A stretch of 13,390 bases of DNA from Opitutales bacterium (GTDB lineage Bacteria; Verrucomicrobiota; Verrucomicrobiia; Opitutales; UBA9783): the NCBI GenBank assembly GCA_017479315.1, contig JAFVCI010000021.1, positions 1-13,390 of the forward strand, given 5' to 3'. Of the stretch, positions 7,696 to 13,390 are shown piece by piece. The notes under the pieces were generated by a model. That model saw nothing but the letters and a program-made list of their open reading frames with translations. It was not told the DNA's origin and did not search any database. Position 1 is the stretch's first letter, and each line of letters begins with the position of its first letter. Both the position numbers and the translations under genes were made by a program.

Positions 7696-7718
7696 AATAA
7701 AACTCCGTTACGAAACGG
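7696..7718 (-). terminator. Candidate intrinsic terminator after permease copy 2
   Basis: Twelve bases after the stop codon of copy 2, the minus strand reads CCGTT-TCGT-AACGG (7718-7705), a 5-bp stem with a 4-base loop. After two bases it is followed by TTTTATT (7702-7696). Geometry is right for a modest Rho-independent terminator, and it would separate copy 2 from copy 1 transcriptionally. Confidence 0.45.
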
Positions 7719-7730
7719 GCTGAAAGAAAT

Positions 7731-8858
7731 TTACAAAAATGCCTGTCCCAACTCGCAGGCGACGATAATAACGCCGAAAATACAACAAACCATACCGCCG
7801 AAAGAGCCTTTCCCCGTTTGTTTTTTGATTAGATAATACGGAACGAAAATCATAAAAACCGTTGCAATCGCTCCCGAAAACGCAAAGACGCGCACAAACA
7901 TATCCTGCGAAATAAAATTCAAAGTGGCGGGGACGAGGCAGACAACAAGACGCGCCGCCGTTTTCGGCAACAAAACCTGCAACGATTGCAACAGACCGAT
8001 GGCAAAACCGATCGCGGAGGTCATAATGGACAAGAGCGTCAAAATTTTCAAAAGAGTACCGATAAAACGATACGGCGACGTATCACAAAGGAAGCCGATC
8101 AATTCCCCGACGGAAATCTCATGCGCACGCAGGCGCTGCAAAAATTCCGTATCGTGAGCCGTAATGTTTTTCAGAACACACACAACCCACAGCATATAAA
8201 TAATTCCCGGAACGGAAATTCCGAGGATCAAAGCGCGACTGATTTTTTTCCGATCGCCCGCCAAATCACCGTAAATTCTCGGACAAATCGTTTGCATAAT
8301 AAAGGACGTAAAAATGATGGGCAAAAATCCCGGCAATTCCCGCCAACGGGTTTCGGTTTGAATTCTCACCTGCGGATATGCCGCCCCGACGTAGATAATC
8401 GCCATCAAAATCGCCGCGAGCAAGACGCAAACGAACGAAGAATTTAAGTCGGCGAACCGCTTGGCGTTCAAACTTAAAATACCGAACAGACCACAGGCGC
8501 TCAGGCAGACGATCGTTTCGTAACGGAACGAGCAAAAACGACTGAACGTATCGGAAAAGCACGAAAAGTATCCCGTCAGAAGGCTGAATGACAGCAAATA
8601 AATGCTGGTCAAAGTAAGGGCAAAAATACGTTTTCCGGTGTAACTGCGACAAATCACATCCATCGACGCCGGTGTTTTGCACAGTTCGTTCAATTCCACC
8701 GCCATCATGGAAGAACGGTAAGCAATGAAAATACAAAAGACGGTTAATGCCAACAACAGTTTGATGTCCAAATTGCATCCCGAAAGCGGCAACGCCAAAA
8801 AGCCCGCACCGATGGATGTTCCGACAATCAGCAGCGTCGCGTGGATAAAACGCCTCAC
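7731..8858 (-). CDS. Aromatic amino acid permease, TyrP/HAAAP family (array copy 2)
   Basis: Predicted 11-helix inner-membrane importer of the Trp/Tyr permease family, 375 residues from a GTG start at 8858. An in-frame TTG at 8894 would add 12 residues, but the GTG aligns exactly with the paralog starts (VRRFIHATLLIVGTSIGAG). Neither start has a clear Shine-Dalgarno sequence. Motifs: GTSIGAGFLALPLSG (13-27), AYRSSMMAVELN (46-57), LLTGYFSCFSD (93-103), FTSFIMQTICP in helix 6 (183-193), a basic loop GDRKK, ISVGELIGFLCD (248-259) and TSAIGFAIGLLQSLQVLLPK (280-299). It pairs with copy 3: 55 of the first 100 residues are identical by hand count, and both carry ALPLSG rather than ALPM. It starts 69 bases after the copy 3 stop, so the two are probably co-transcribed. 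Substrate unknown within the aromatic or hydrophobic class. Confidence 0.93.
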   Translation of the reverse strand: MRRFIHATLLIVGTSIGAGFLALPLSGCNLDIKLLLALTVFCIFIAYRSSMMAVELNELCKTPASMDVICRSYTGKRIFALTLTSIYLLSFSLLTGYFSCFSDTFSRFCSFRYETIVCLSACGLFGILSLNAKRFADLNSSFVCVLLAAILMAIIYVGAAYPQVRIQTETRWRELPGFLPIIFTSFIMQTICPRIYGDLAGDRKKISRALILGISVPGIIYMLWVVCVLKNITAHDTEFLQRLRAHEISVGELIGFLCDTSPYRFIGTLLKILTLLSIMTSAIGFAIGLLQSLQVLLPKTAARLVVCLVPATLNFISQDMFVRVFAFSGAIATVFMIFVPYYLIKKQTGKGSFGGMVCCIFGVIIVACELGQAFL

Positions 8859-8927
8859 AAATGCAAGGTAGCAGGCGACGATGCCCTTGGTCAATCTTTC
8901 GTTCGTGCCGACGCCTTTATTCGCACG

Positions 8928-10052
8928 CTATGCCCACTCGTACAAAATTTCGCAAATCACAACCGTCAGACCGAACAGGAAGCAAAACAATCCGCTTAAA
9001 GAGTGCTGTTTCATATGGCGCACCGTCAGATAATACGGTACGAAAATCGTAAAAACCGCCGAAATCATCCCGATAAACGTTAAAATGTGGATAAACAGGT
9101 TTGGCGCAAAAAGATTGATAACGGCAGGGAGGAAGCAGATAAAGAAACGTGCCAACGGTTTCGGTAGCAAATTTTGCAACGATTGCAGCAGACCGATGCC
9201 GTAACCGATGGCGGACGTAACAACCCCGAGTGCAGTAACTGTTTTCAAAACCGCACCGACGGAAGCGTACGGCAACGTATCACATAAGAAGGCAATCAAT
9301 TCGCCAACCGAAACGTTGTACGCCCGCAAACGTTCCCAAAATGTCGGGTCTTCGGAAGCCGTTTTGAGCACGCAAATCATCCACAGCACATAAATGATCC
9401 CTGGGATCAGGCACCCGAGGAACAGAGCGCGGCGGACGGTTTTTTTTTGACCGTTTAAATTCTTATAAATGTAGGGACAGACGGTTTGCATGGTAAAGGA
9501 GGCGAACAAAATCGGCAAAAAGCACGGCAATTCCCGAAGGTTCGTTTGTGTTTCGATGGTTCCCGACGAACATTTTGTCGAAATTTGCAGAAGAATAAGC
9601 AAAATTGCCGTCAAAAAAGCGAACACAAACAGAGAATTCAAATTCGCAAAAAGGCGCGTTCGGAGGCTTAAAATAAGAAACAACCCGCCGGCACTCGCGA
9701 CAATGCCGATGGAACGATTGACGGGCAAAAACGCGCAAAGCATATCGGAAAAACAGGCAAAGTAACCCGTCAGGAAGCTCAGCGAAAGCAAATATAAACT
9801 TGTTAAAGCGACGATAAAGAGCCCTTGCCCGACGTGGACGCGGCACAGTTTATCCAACGATGCCGACGATTGATAAAATGCGTTTAAATCGACCGCCATG
9901 ACGGAAGAACGGTACGTGACAAATATGCAGACGAGCGTTGCCAAAACAATCAACGGCACATTCAAATGCGCGCCAGACAATGGCAGTGCCAAAAATCCCG
10001 CACCGACGGCGGTTCCAATCACCAAAGCCGTCGCGTGGATAAAGGATTTCAC
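8928..10052 (-). CDS. Aromatic amino acid permease, TyrP/HAAAP family (array copy 3)
   Basis: Predicted 11-helix inner-membrane importer of 374 residues, with a GTG start at 10052 that lines up with the other copies (KSFIHATALVIGTAVGAG). There is no clear Shine-Dalgarno sequence. Motifs: GTAVGAGFLALPLSG (13-27), TYRSSVMAVDLN (46-57), FLTGYFACFSD (93-103), LFASFTMQTVCPYIY in helix 6 (about 182-196), VSVGELIAFLCD (247-258) and TSAIGYGIGLLQSLQNLLPK (279-298). It forms the ALPLSG subgroup with copy 2. It is the first permease downstream of the toxin-antitoxin genes, 190 bases after the toxin stop. That gap contains two hairpins, so it may have its own promoter or an RNA leader. Helix 6 and the SVGEL region are the parts best conserved across the array. 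Confidence 0.93.
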   Translation of the reverse strand: MKSFIHATALVIGTAVGAGFLALPLSGAHLNVPLIVLATLVCIFVTYRSSVMAVDLNAFYQSSASLDKLCRVHVGQGLFIVALTSLYLLSLSFLTGYFACFSDMLCAFLPVNRSIGIVASAGGLFLILSLRTRLFANLNSLFVFAFLTAILLILLQISTKCSSGTIETQTNLRELPCFLPILFASFTMQTVCPYIYKNLNGQKKTVRRALFLGCLIPGIIYVLWMICVLKTASEDPTFWERLRAYNVSVGELIAFLCDTLPYASVGAVLKTVTALGVVTSAIGYGIGLLQSLQNLLPKPLARFFICFLPAVINLFAPNLFIHILTFIGMISAVFTIFVPYYLTVRHMKQHSLSGLFCFLFGLTVVICEILYEWA

Positions 10053-10093
10053 GATGTTACCGTAGAAAATCGGGCTCTGTAAAGCAAGTGCGA

Positions 10094-10129
10094 ACAGGGA
10101 TATTCATCCTGTGTGTCGGAAAACCGACA
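10094..10129. other. Two tandem hairpins between toxin gene and permease copy 3
   Basis: TGTCGG-AAAA-CCGACA (10114-10129) is a perfect 6-bp stem with a 4-base loop. Next to it ACAGG (10094-10098) pairs with CCTGT (10108-10112), extended by two A-T pairs across one bulged G. In minus-strand order they lie 42-77 bases upstream of the permease copy 3 start. No T-run follows either stem, so they are not ordinary intrinsic terminators. They may be leader RNA structure, operators or transcript-end stabilisers. Confidence 0.35.
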
Positions 10130-10242
10130 TTGCAATTCCATCAAAATCATCTCTCGAATAGGATGGATTTGGATTGAAATTTTTAAAATTCATTTCCGGC
10201 ATTTGCGGCAACGCTCTTTGAGGAACGGAGTGGCGGAGGTGG

Positions 10243-10623
10243 TCAGCATAAACCTTGGAGTAACGGCACTCTTTCAACCGAGGCGGCAGTTGCCAATGCC
10301 TTGTCGTAAGTCGCAAGCATTGCCTGCTTATCCATCGCCAATCGTAAATACGATGCATCGTAAAATGTTAAATGGTGCTTTTGCGCCAAACCATAAACAT
10401 CCGACCATTGACAGGTTTCGACTGCAATCGACCCGAGCAGGATTTGAACGGAAGCCTTCAATGTTTCGGTCAGCGTGCCCTTCTTCTCTTTCCACAGAAG
10501 CACATTTCCAACTTCGTACGGCAACAGCGACGGTGCCGACATTTCGAGAGTACGGTCGAAAAAAGCATCATCCGAACGCTCAATCGCTTCGATGAGATAT
10601 GAAGCGTCAATCACCGCTTGCAT
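10243..10623 (-). CDS. vapC: PIN-domain toxin, VapC-type ribonuclease
   Basis: A 126-residue PIN-domain protein, the usual size of VapC toxins, which are Mg2+-dependent endoribonucleases cleaving tRNA or rRNA. The acidic active-site set is complete: D6 in VIDASYL, E37 in LPYEVGNVL, D89 in TFYDASYLRLA, and D107 in ATYDKALA. The GLAQKHHLTFYDASYL stretch (78-93) is typical of the family. The ATG at 10623 lies inside the end of the antitoxin gene (17-base overlap) and has an AAAGG ribosome binding site 8 bases upstream, implying translational coupling. It is on the same strand as the flanking permeases. With all catalytic residues present it looks functional. The RNA target cannot be inferred. 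Confidence 0.9.
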   Translation of the reverse strand: MQAVIDASYLIEAIERSDDAFFDRTLEMSAPSLLPYEVGNVLLWKEKKGTLTETLKASVQILLGSIAVETCQWSDVYGLAQKHHLTFYDASYLRLAMDKQAMLATYDKALATAASVERVPLLQGLC

Positions 10624-10831
10624 AATCCCGACCTTTGCGGATCATGGCAACAATCTCTTCGCGCGTCATTTTTTCTTTGTTGTTTTTTATCAATGCCAAA
10701 CGTACCGCATCCATCGCCGGTACAACGGAATACTTTTGCCCTTTGTAAGTGAAAAAAATCGGTTTTTCGTCAACGTGTTTCAGTAAGTCATAAAGATCTT
10801 TCCGAAGTGTCGTCGCAGTTATCATTTTCAT
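10607..10831 (-). CDS. Phd/YefM-like antitoxin of the PIN toxin
   Basis: A 74-residue protein immediately upstream of and overlapping the PIN toxin by 17 bases, the standard antitoxin-first order. The N-terminal half (MITATTLRKDLYDLLKHVDE, then IFFTYKGQKYSVVPAMDAV) matches the Phd/YefM DNA-binding fold. The charged C-terminal tail (NKEKMTREEIVAMIRKGRDY) is the expected toxin-wrapping segment. In such systems the antitoxin neutralises the toxin and represses its own promoter with it. The start could be ATG at 10831 or, two codons in, at 10825; neither has a strong Shine-Dalgarno sequence. A perfect palindrome 17 bases upstream is a good operator candidate. Type assignment rests on fold pattern plus position next to the PIN toxin. 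Confidence 0.82.
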   Translation of the reverse strand: MKMITATTLRKDLYDLLKHVDEKPIFFTYKGQKYSVVPAMDAVRLALIKNNKEKMTREEIVAMIRKGRDYASGD

Positions 10832-10837
10832 ACCGTC

Positions 10838-10866
10838 AGTATCCCGTAAAACGTACGTTTTCGCAA
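10838..10866 (-). promoter_or_regulatory. Candidate toxin-antitoxin promoter
   Basis: On the minus strand TTGCGA (10866-10861) and GATACT (10843-10838) are separated by exactly 17 bases, each matching 4 of 6 consensus positions. The -10 ends six bases from the first ATG of the antitoxin, so the transcript would be leaderless or nearly so. The palindrome fills most of the spacer, where a bound repressor would block RNA polymerase. Confidence 0.4.
10848..10861. promoter_or_regulatory. 14-base perfect palindrome, candidate antitoxin operator
   Basis: AAAACGTACGTTTT is perfectly symmetrical and lies 16 bases upstream of the antitoxin start, inside the candidate promoter spacer. Phd/YefM-type antitoxins bind short palindromes at this position to autorepress, so this is the natural operator candidate. 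No second copy was noticed nearby. Confidence 0.55.
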
Positions 10867-10868
10867 GC

Positions 10869-11084
10869 TTAAAAAGATGTTATTCCGCAATATACCTGAG
10901 GGTTTTCTGTTTTTCCCGTATTCGATCCCGAACAGTGAATTGATGGCTTTTCCAAGGGACAGGTAATTGTTGAATGCCTACCCTGTCCTGTTCCCGCTGA
11001 AAACCGAAAAAACTTCGGAGGCGGTTTCCGCTCCAAAAAGGCGCGGTACATTTCCATTTCCCGTACTTTGCCCCTATCAACCAT
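10869..11084 (-). CDS. Doubtful 71-codon ORF abutting permease copy 4
   Basis: The ATG at 11084 directly follows the TAA of permease copy 4 (TAAATG), giving a 71-residue ORF. The first part (MVDRGKVREMEMYRAFLERK) looks protein-like; the rest is low in hydrophobics and resembles nothing I know. A parallel frame (10880-11080, TTG start) also reads plausibly at its end (VRDRIREKQKTLRYIAE), which may mean a frameshifted remnant or chance. A 7-bp hairpin lies within it. Confidence that it is an expressed gene is low. Confidence 0.2.
   Translation of the reverse strand: MVDRGKVREMEMYRAFLERKPPPKFFRFSAGTGQGRHSTITCPLEKPSIHCSGSNTGKTENPQVYCGITSF
10957..10988. repeat. Inverted repeat in the spacer upstream of the toxin-antitoxin pair
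   Basis: GGACAGG (10957-10963) and CCTGTCC (10982-10988) form a perfect 7-bp stem, extended by TA/TA with one bulged C, around a 13-base loop. It lies about 100 bases after permease copy 4 and about 125 upstream of the antitoxin start. There is no adjacent T-run. It could be a transcript-end structure for the upstream permease pair. Confidence 0.35.
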
Positions 11085-12212
11085 TTAACACAACACCGAC
11101 CATAATTCGCAGATTACGACCACCAGACCGCCGATGAAGCACAATCGATGCAACGGATTTTTTTGCATCCCCATCGGCTTCAACAGTTTATAGGGAACCA
11201 AAATCGACAAAATTGCCAGCATCATGCCACCGAACGACAGAACCTTCAAAAACGCTTCGGCGACAGTCAGGTTGATGAGAACGGGAACAAAACAAAGAAC
11301 ACCTTTGGCGACGGTTTTCGGCAAAAACGCCTGCAACGGTTGAAGCAGTCCCGCCGCAACACCGATGGTGGATGTCAGAACCGCAAACAGTGTAAGCAAT
11401 TTCAAAAATACGCCCATGGTCGGAAGGCTCGAAGATTCGCAAAGGAACCGTATCAATTCGCCGACGGGTACTTTATGCGCCTGTAACCGTTGATAAAAAG
11501 TACCGTCGCACACCGCGGCGGTTTTCAAACAACACATCGTCCACACAAGGTAAATCACCGCCGGGATCAATAACCCGATGCAAAACGAAAGCTTCAAGCG
11601 CTTCAAATCGTTGCGCAGATAAAAACAAAAGTACGCGCAGGAGCCCTGGATACCGAAGGATGTAAATAAAATCGGAACCGCTTTGATCCATTCGTACGCC
11701 CGAAAAGGCACATTCTCCGCAACGGTTTCGGGTATGTATCGGATAGAGATGACGGCAACGGCAATCACCGCCAGCAGAATAACGACAAAAACGGAATTTA
11801 AGTCCGAGAATAAACGCGTTTTCAGGTTTAGAAACAGAAACAAACCGCAACCGCACAGGATAATTGATGGAGTTTTACCGATCGGCGAACAGGTCGTCAT
11901 CGTATCCGCCATGCAGGAAAAGTAGACCGTCAGTAAGCCGAAAAAAAGCAGGTAAAAACTGCTCAACGTCACCGCGAACAACACTTTTCCGCCGTATTGT
12001 CGGCTCAATTCCACAATCGATGCCGGTGTTTTGTGCGCCACGTTCAGTTGGGCGGTCATGCAGGACGATTGGTATGCCAGCCACACCATGATCGCAATCA
12101 TGATGCCGAACGACACCGTCCCGAGGTTCACAACGGTCATCGGAAGCGCAATCAACCCTGCACCGATGGAGGTTCCGGTCACCAAAAAAATTGCATGAAT
12201 TAACTTTTGCAT
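11085..12212 (-). CDS. Aromatic amino acid permease, TyrP/HAAAP family (array copy 4)
   Basis: Predicted 11-helix inner-membrane importer of 375 residues with an ATG at 12212. A GAGAG/AAGAGG purine stretch lies just before the start. Motifs: GTSIGAGLIALPM (13-25), YQSSCMTAQLN (47-57), LLTVYFSCMADT (93-104), LFTSFGIQGSCAYF in helix 6 (182-195), a basic loop NDLKRLK, VPVGELIRFLC (248-258) and TSTIGVAAGLLQPLQAFLPK (280-299). The otherwise constant SVGEL reads PVGEL here, and helix 6 carries GIQGSCAYF where the others have a CP or CH dipeptide. Both may tune substrate choice. Its closest relative is copy 5 (58 of the first 100 residues identical by hand count), which ends only 44 bases upstream, so the pair is probably one transcript. 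Substrate not assignable. Confidence 0.93.
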   Translation of the reverse strand: MQKLIHAIFLVTGTSIGAGLIALPMTVVNLGTVSFGIMIAIMVWLAYQSSCMTAQLNVAHKTPASIVELSRQYGGKVLFAVTLSSFYLLFFGLLTVYFSCMADTMTTCSPIGKTPSIILCGCGLFLFLNLKTRLFSDLNSVFVVILLAVIAVAVISIRYIPETVAENVPFRAYEWIKAVPILFTSFGIQGSCAYFCFYLRNDLKRLKLSFCIGLLIPAVIYLVWTMCCLKTAAVCDGTFYQRLQAHKVPVGELIRFLCESSSLPTMGVFLKLLTLFAVLTSTIGVAAGLLQPLQAFLPKTVAKGVLCFVPVLINLTVAEAFLKVLSFGGMMLAILSILVPYKLLKPMGMQKNPLHRLCFIGGLVVVICELWSVLC

Positions 12213-12256
12213 CCTCTTACTCTCATAAGTCGGTCAAAAAACGCATCCGATTGCCT

Positions 12257-13381
12257 TCAAAACAGTTGCCTCACTTCGCACAGCACCACAATAATCCCGA
12301 ACAGGCAGCAAACATGTTCGCCGACTGTTAATCTTTGTCCCTGTTTTTTCAGCAGATAATACGGCATAAAAAACACAAAAACCGTCGCCACCATGCCGCC
12401 GAACGACAAAATTTTCAAAAAAACATCCGAAATCGTCAAATTGATCACAACGGGAACGACACAAACCAGCAAACGCGACATTTTTTCCGACAGCAATTCT
12501 TTCATGGATTGCAACAATCCCAGGGCAATCCCGACGACGGAGGTTATGACCGCAAGCAGTGTAAGTGTTTTCAGGAAAAAACCCAACGATTTATAATGCG
12601 AACAATCACAAAGGAACGCGATTAACTCACCGACGGATACTTCATGTGCCTGCAAACGTTGATAAAAAACCGCATCGTTTGACGCAATCGTCTGCAACAC
12701 GCACGCAATCCACGCAATATAAACGACGGCGGGAAGCAGAATGCCGATCAAAAACGCCAACCTGATTTTTCGCTTATCCCCTTCAAGATAACCGTAAATC
12801 GTATGGCAGACATTTTGCACGCCGAAAGAGGTAAAAATGACCGGGAAAAATGCGAAAAGATCGTTGAACTTCAAAGATCCGCCCGATTCTATGCCGCGAC
12901 CATCGGTGCACGTTTGGAAAATTGCGACGGCAATCACGACCATAAGAAGACCGACAAAAAGCGTATTCAGGCGCGAAAAGATGCGCGTTTTCAGGCTCAA
13001 AACCCCGAATAAACCGCAACCGCAAAGAAGGACGCCCGTTGTTTGTCCGAAATGACAAAAGGTCTTAATGGTATCCGAAACGCAGGAGAAATAGACCGTC
13101 AGCAGGCTGAACGAAAGCAGATAAAAACTCGCCATCGTTATACCGAACGCTTTTTTCCCCGAATAAACCTCGCTGAGTTGCACAATTGATGACGGCGCCC
13201 GATGCAGCGCATTCAAATCGACGGTCATCATCGACGATCGCCACGCAACGTACACCATGGCGGCGATAATAATCGCCGAAAGCCCGATGCCCAAATGAAC
13301 CGCCAGCATCGGCAACGCAACCAATCCGGCACCGACGCAGGTACCGAAGATGAGGCATATCGCATGAACGAGTTTTTTCAT
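12257..13381 (-). CDS. Aromatic amino acid permease, TyrP/HAAAP family (array copy 5)
   Basis: Complete 374-residue inner-membrane importer whose ATG (13381) is nine bases from the window edge, so its promoter and ribosome binding site are mostly not visible. Approximate helices: 5-27, 31-50, 80-102, 114-130, 139-155, 177-193, 208-231, 265-292, 301-318, 319-342 and 353-371. Helix 6 plus the following loop (FPVIFTSFGVQ, then GYLEGDKRKIR) closely parallels E. coli TyrP (IPVIFTSFGFH, then YMDGNIRKLR), which is my main evidence for the family. Other motifs are GTCVGAGLVALPM (13-25), WRSSMMTVDLN (47-57) and VSVGELIAFLCD (248-259). It groups with copy 4. More copies could lie beyond the window edge. 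At 374 residues it is slightly shorter than E. coli TyrP (about 400). Confidence 0.93.
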   Translation of the reverse strand: MKKLVHAICLIFGTCVGAGLVALPMLAVHLGIGLSAIIIAAMVYVAWRSSMMTVDLNALHRAPSSIVQLSEVYSGKKAFGITMASFYLLSFSLLTVYFSCVSDTIKTFCHFGQTTGVLLCGCGLFGVLSLKTRIFSRLNTLFVGLLMVVIAVAIFQTCTDGRGIESGGSLKFNDLFAFFPVIFTSFGVQNVCHTIYGYLEGDKRKIRLAFLIGILLPAVVYIAWIACVLQTIASNDAVFYQRLQAHEVSVGELIAFLCDCSHYKSLGFFLKTLTLLAVITSVVGIALGLLQSMKELLSEKMSRLLVCVVPVVINLTISDVFLKILSFGGMVATVFVFFMPYYLLKKQGQRLTVGEHVCCLFGIIVVLCEVRQLF

Positions 13382-13390
13382 AAGATTTTA

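Larger units (their letters stand above)
7403..7730. other. 328-base intergenic region between permease copies 2 and 1
   Basis: The longest gap in the permease array. It holds a probable terminator for copy 2 (near 7696-7718), an AT-rich inverted repeat (7635-7652), and an inverted repeat 52 bases upstream of the copy 1 start (7454-7466). Small frames in it (7459-7647 and the upstream extension of copy 1 to 7528) lack homology to the paralogs and I do not count them as genes. I found no convincing -35/-10 pair. No tRNA or known riboswitch is recognisable by eye. Confidence 0.5.

Noticed and set aside
8266..8778. 170-codon minus-strand ORF inside permease copy 2
   Set aside because: Out-of-frame shadow of the permease; its long open length comes from the codon bias of the real frame.
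8859..8894. 12-residue extension of permease copy 2 from a TTG codon
   Set aside because: The GTG at 8858 aligns exactly with the other copies. The TTG has no better ribosome binding site, though it cannot be fully excluded.
6272..13381. CRISPR or insertion-sequence explanation for the repeated segments in the permease region
   Set aside because: The repetition is protein-level paralogy over whole genes. No short regular repeats, transposase or terminal inverted repeats are visible.

Overview
The window is a bacterial chromosome segment in which every gene I can support lies on the minus strand, so transcription runs from high to low coordinates. The best taxonomic hint is the compact rpsP-trmD-rplS block with no rimM between rpsP and trmD. 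I recall this arrangement from Chlamydiae, and it would fit the wider Planctomycetes-Verrucomicrobia-Chlamydiae group. A set of tandem TyrP-type permeases also fits a gut- or host-associated member of that group. This placement is an inference; no 16S or full marker set is present.

Layout in transcription order. Positions 13381-11085 hold two closely spaced TyrP/HAAAP-family aromatic amino acid permeases. Positions 11084-10832 are a 253-base spacer with a weak small ORF and, next to the antitoxin start, a perfect 14-base palindrome. Positions 10831-10243 hold an overlapping type II toxin-antitoxin pair (Phd/YefM-like antitoxin, PIN/VapC toxin). Positions 10242-10053 are a spacer with two hairpins. 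Positions 10052-6272 hold three more permeases of the same family. Positions 6215-1920 hold a 1431-residue protein joining an UPF1-like SF1 helicase to a C-terminal Vsr/DUF559-like nuclease. Positions 1782-416 hold ribosomal protein S16, tRNA (m1G37) methyltransferase and ribosomal protein L19. Positions 415-1 are mostly non-coding, with an uncertain ORF running off the edge.

How the parts relate. The S16/TrmD/L19 block is a translation operon. The five permeases are nearly gapless paralogs of 374-376 residues. Hand counts over the first 100 residues give 58% identity for the two upstream copies, 55% for the two middle copies, and 46-47% for two cross-group pairs. The array therefore grew by repeated tandem duplication and then diverged, probably changing substrate preference. 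The toxin-antitoxin pair splits the array. The helicase-nuclease gene is much more AT-rich in its middle than its neighbours (23-32% GC in two counted 60-base lines, against 40-58% in nearby genes). That suggests acquisition or unusual constraint, and its domain architecture resembles anti-phage or nucleic-acid surveillance proteins.

The most interesting objects are the five-copy permease array with an embedded toxin-antitoxin module and the giant helicase-nuclease beside it. Function of the latter as a defence gene is an inference from architecture, not shown by the sequence.
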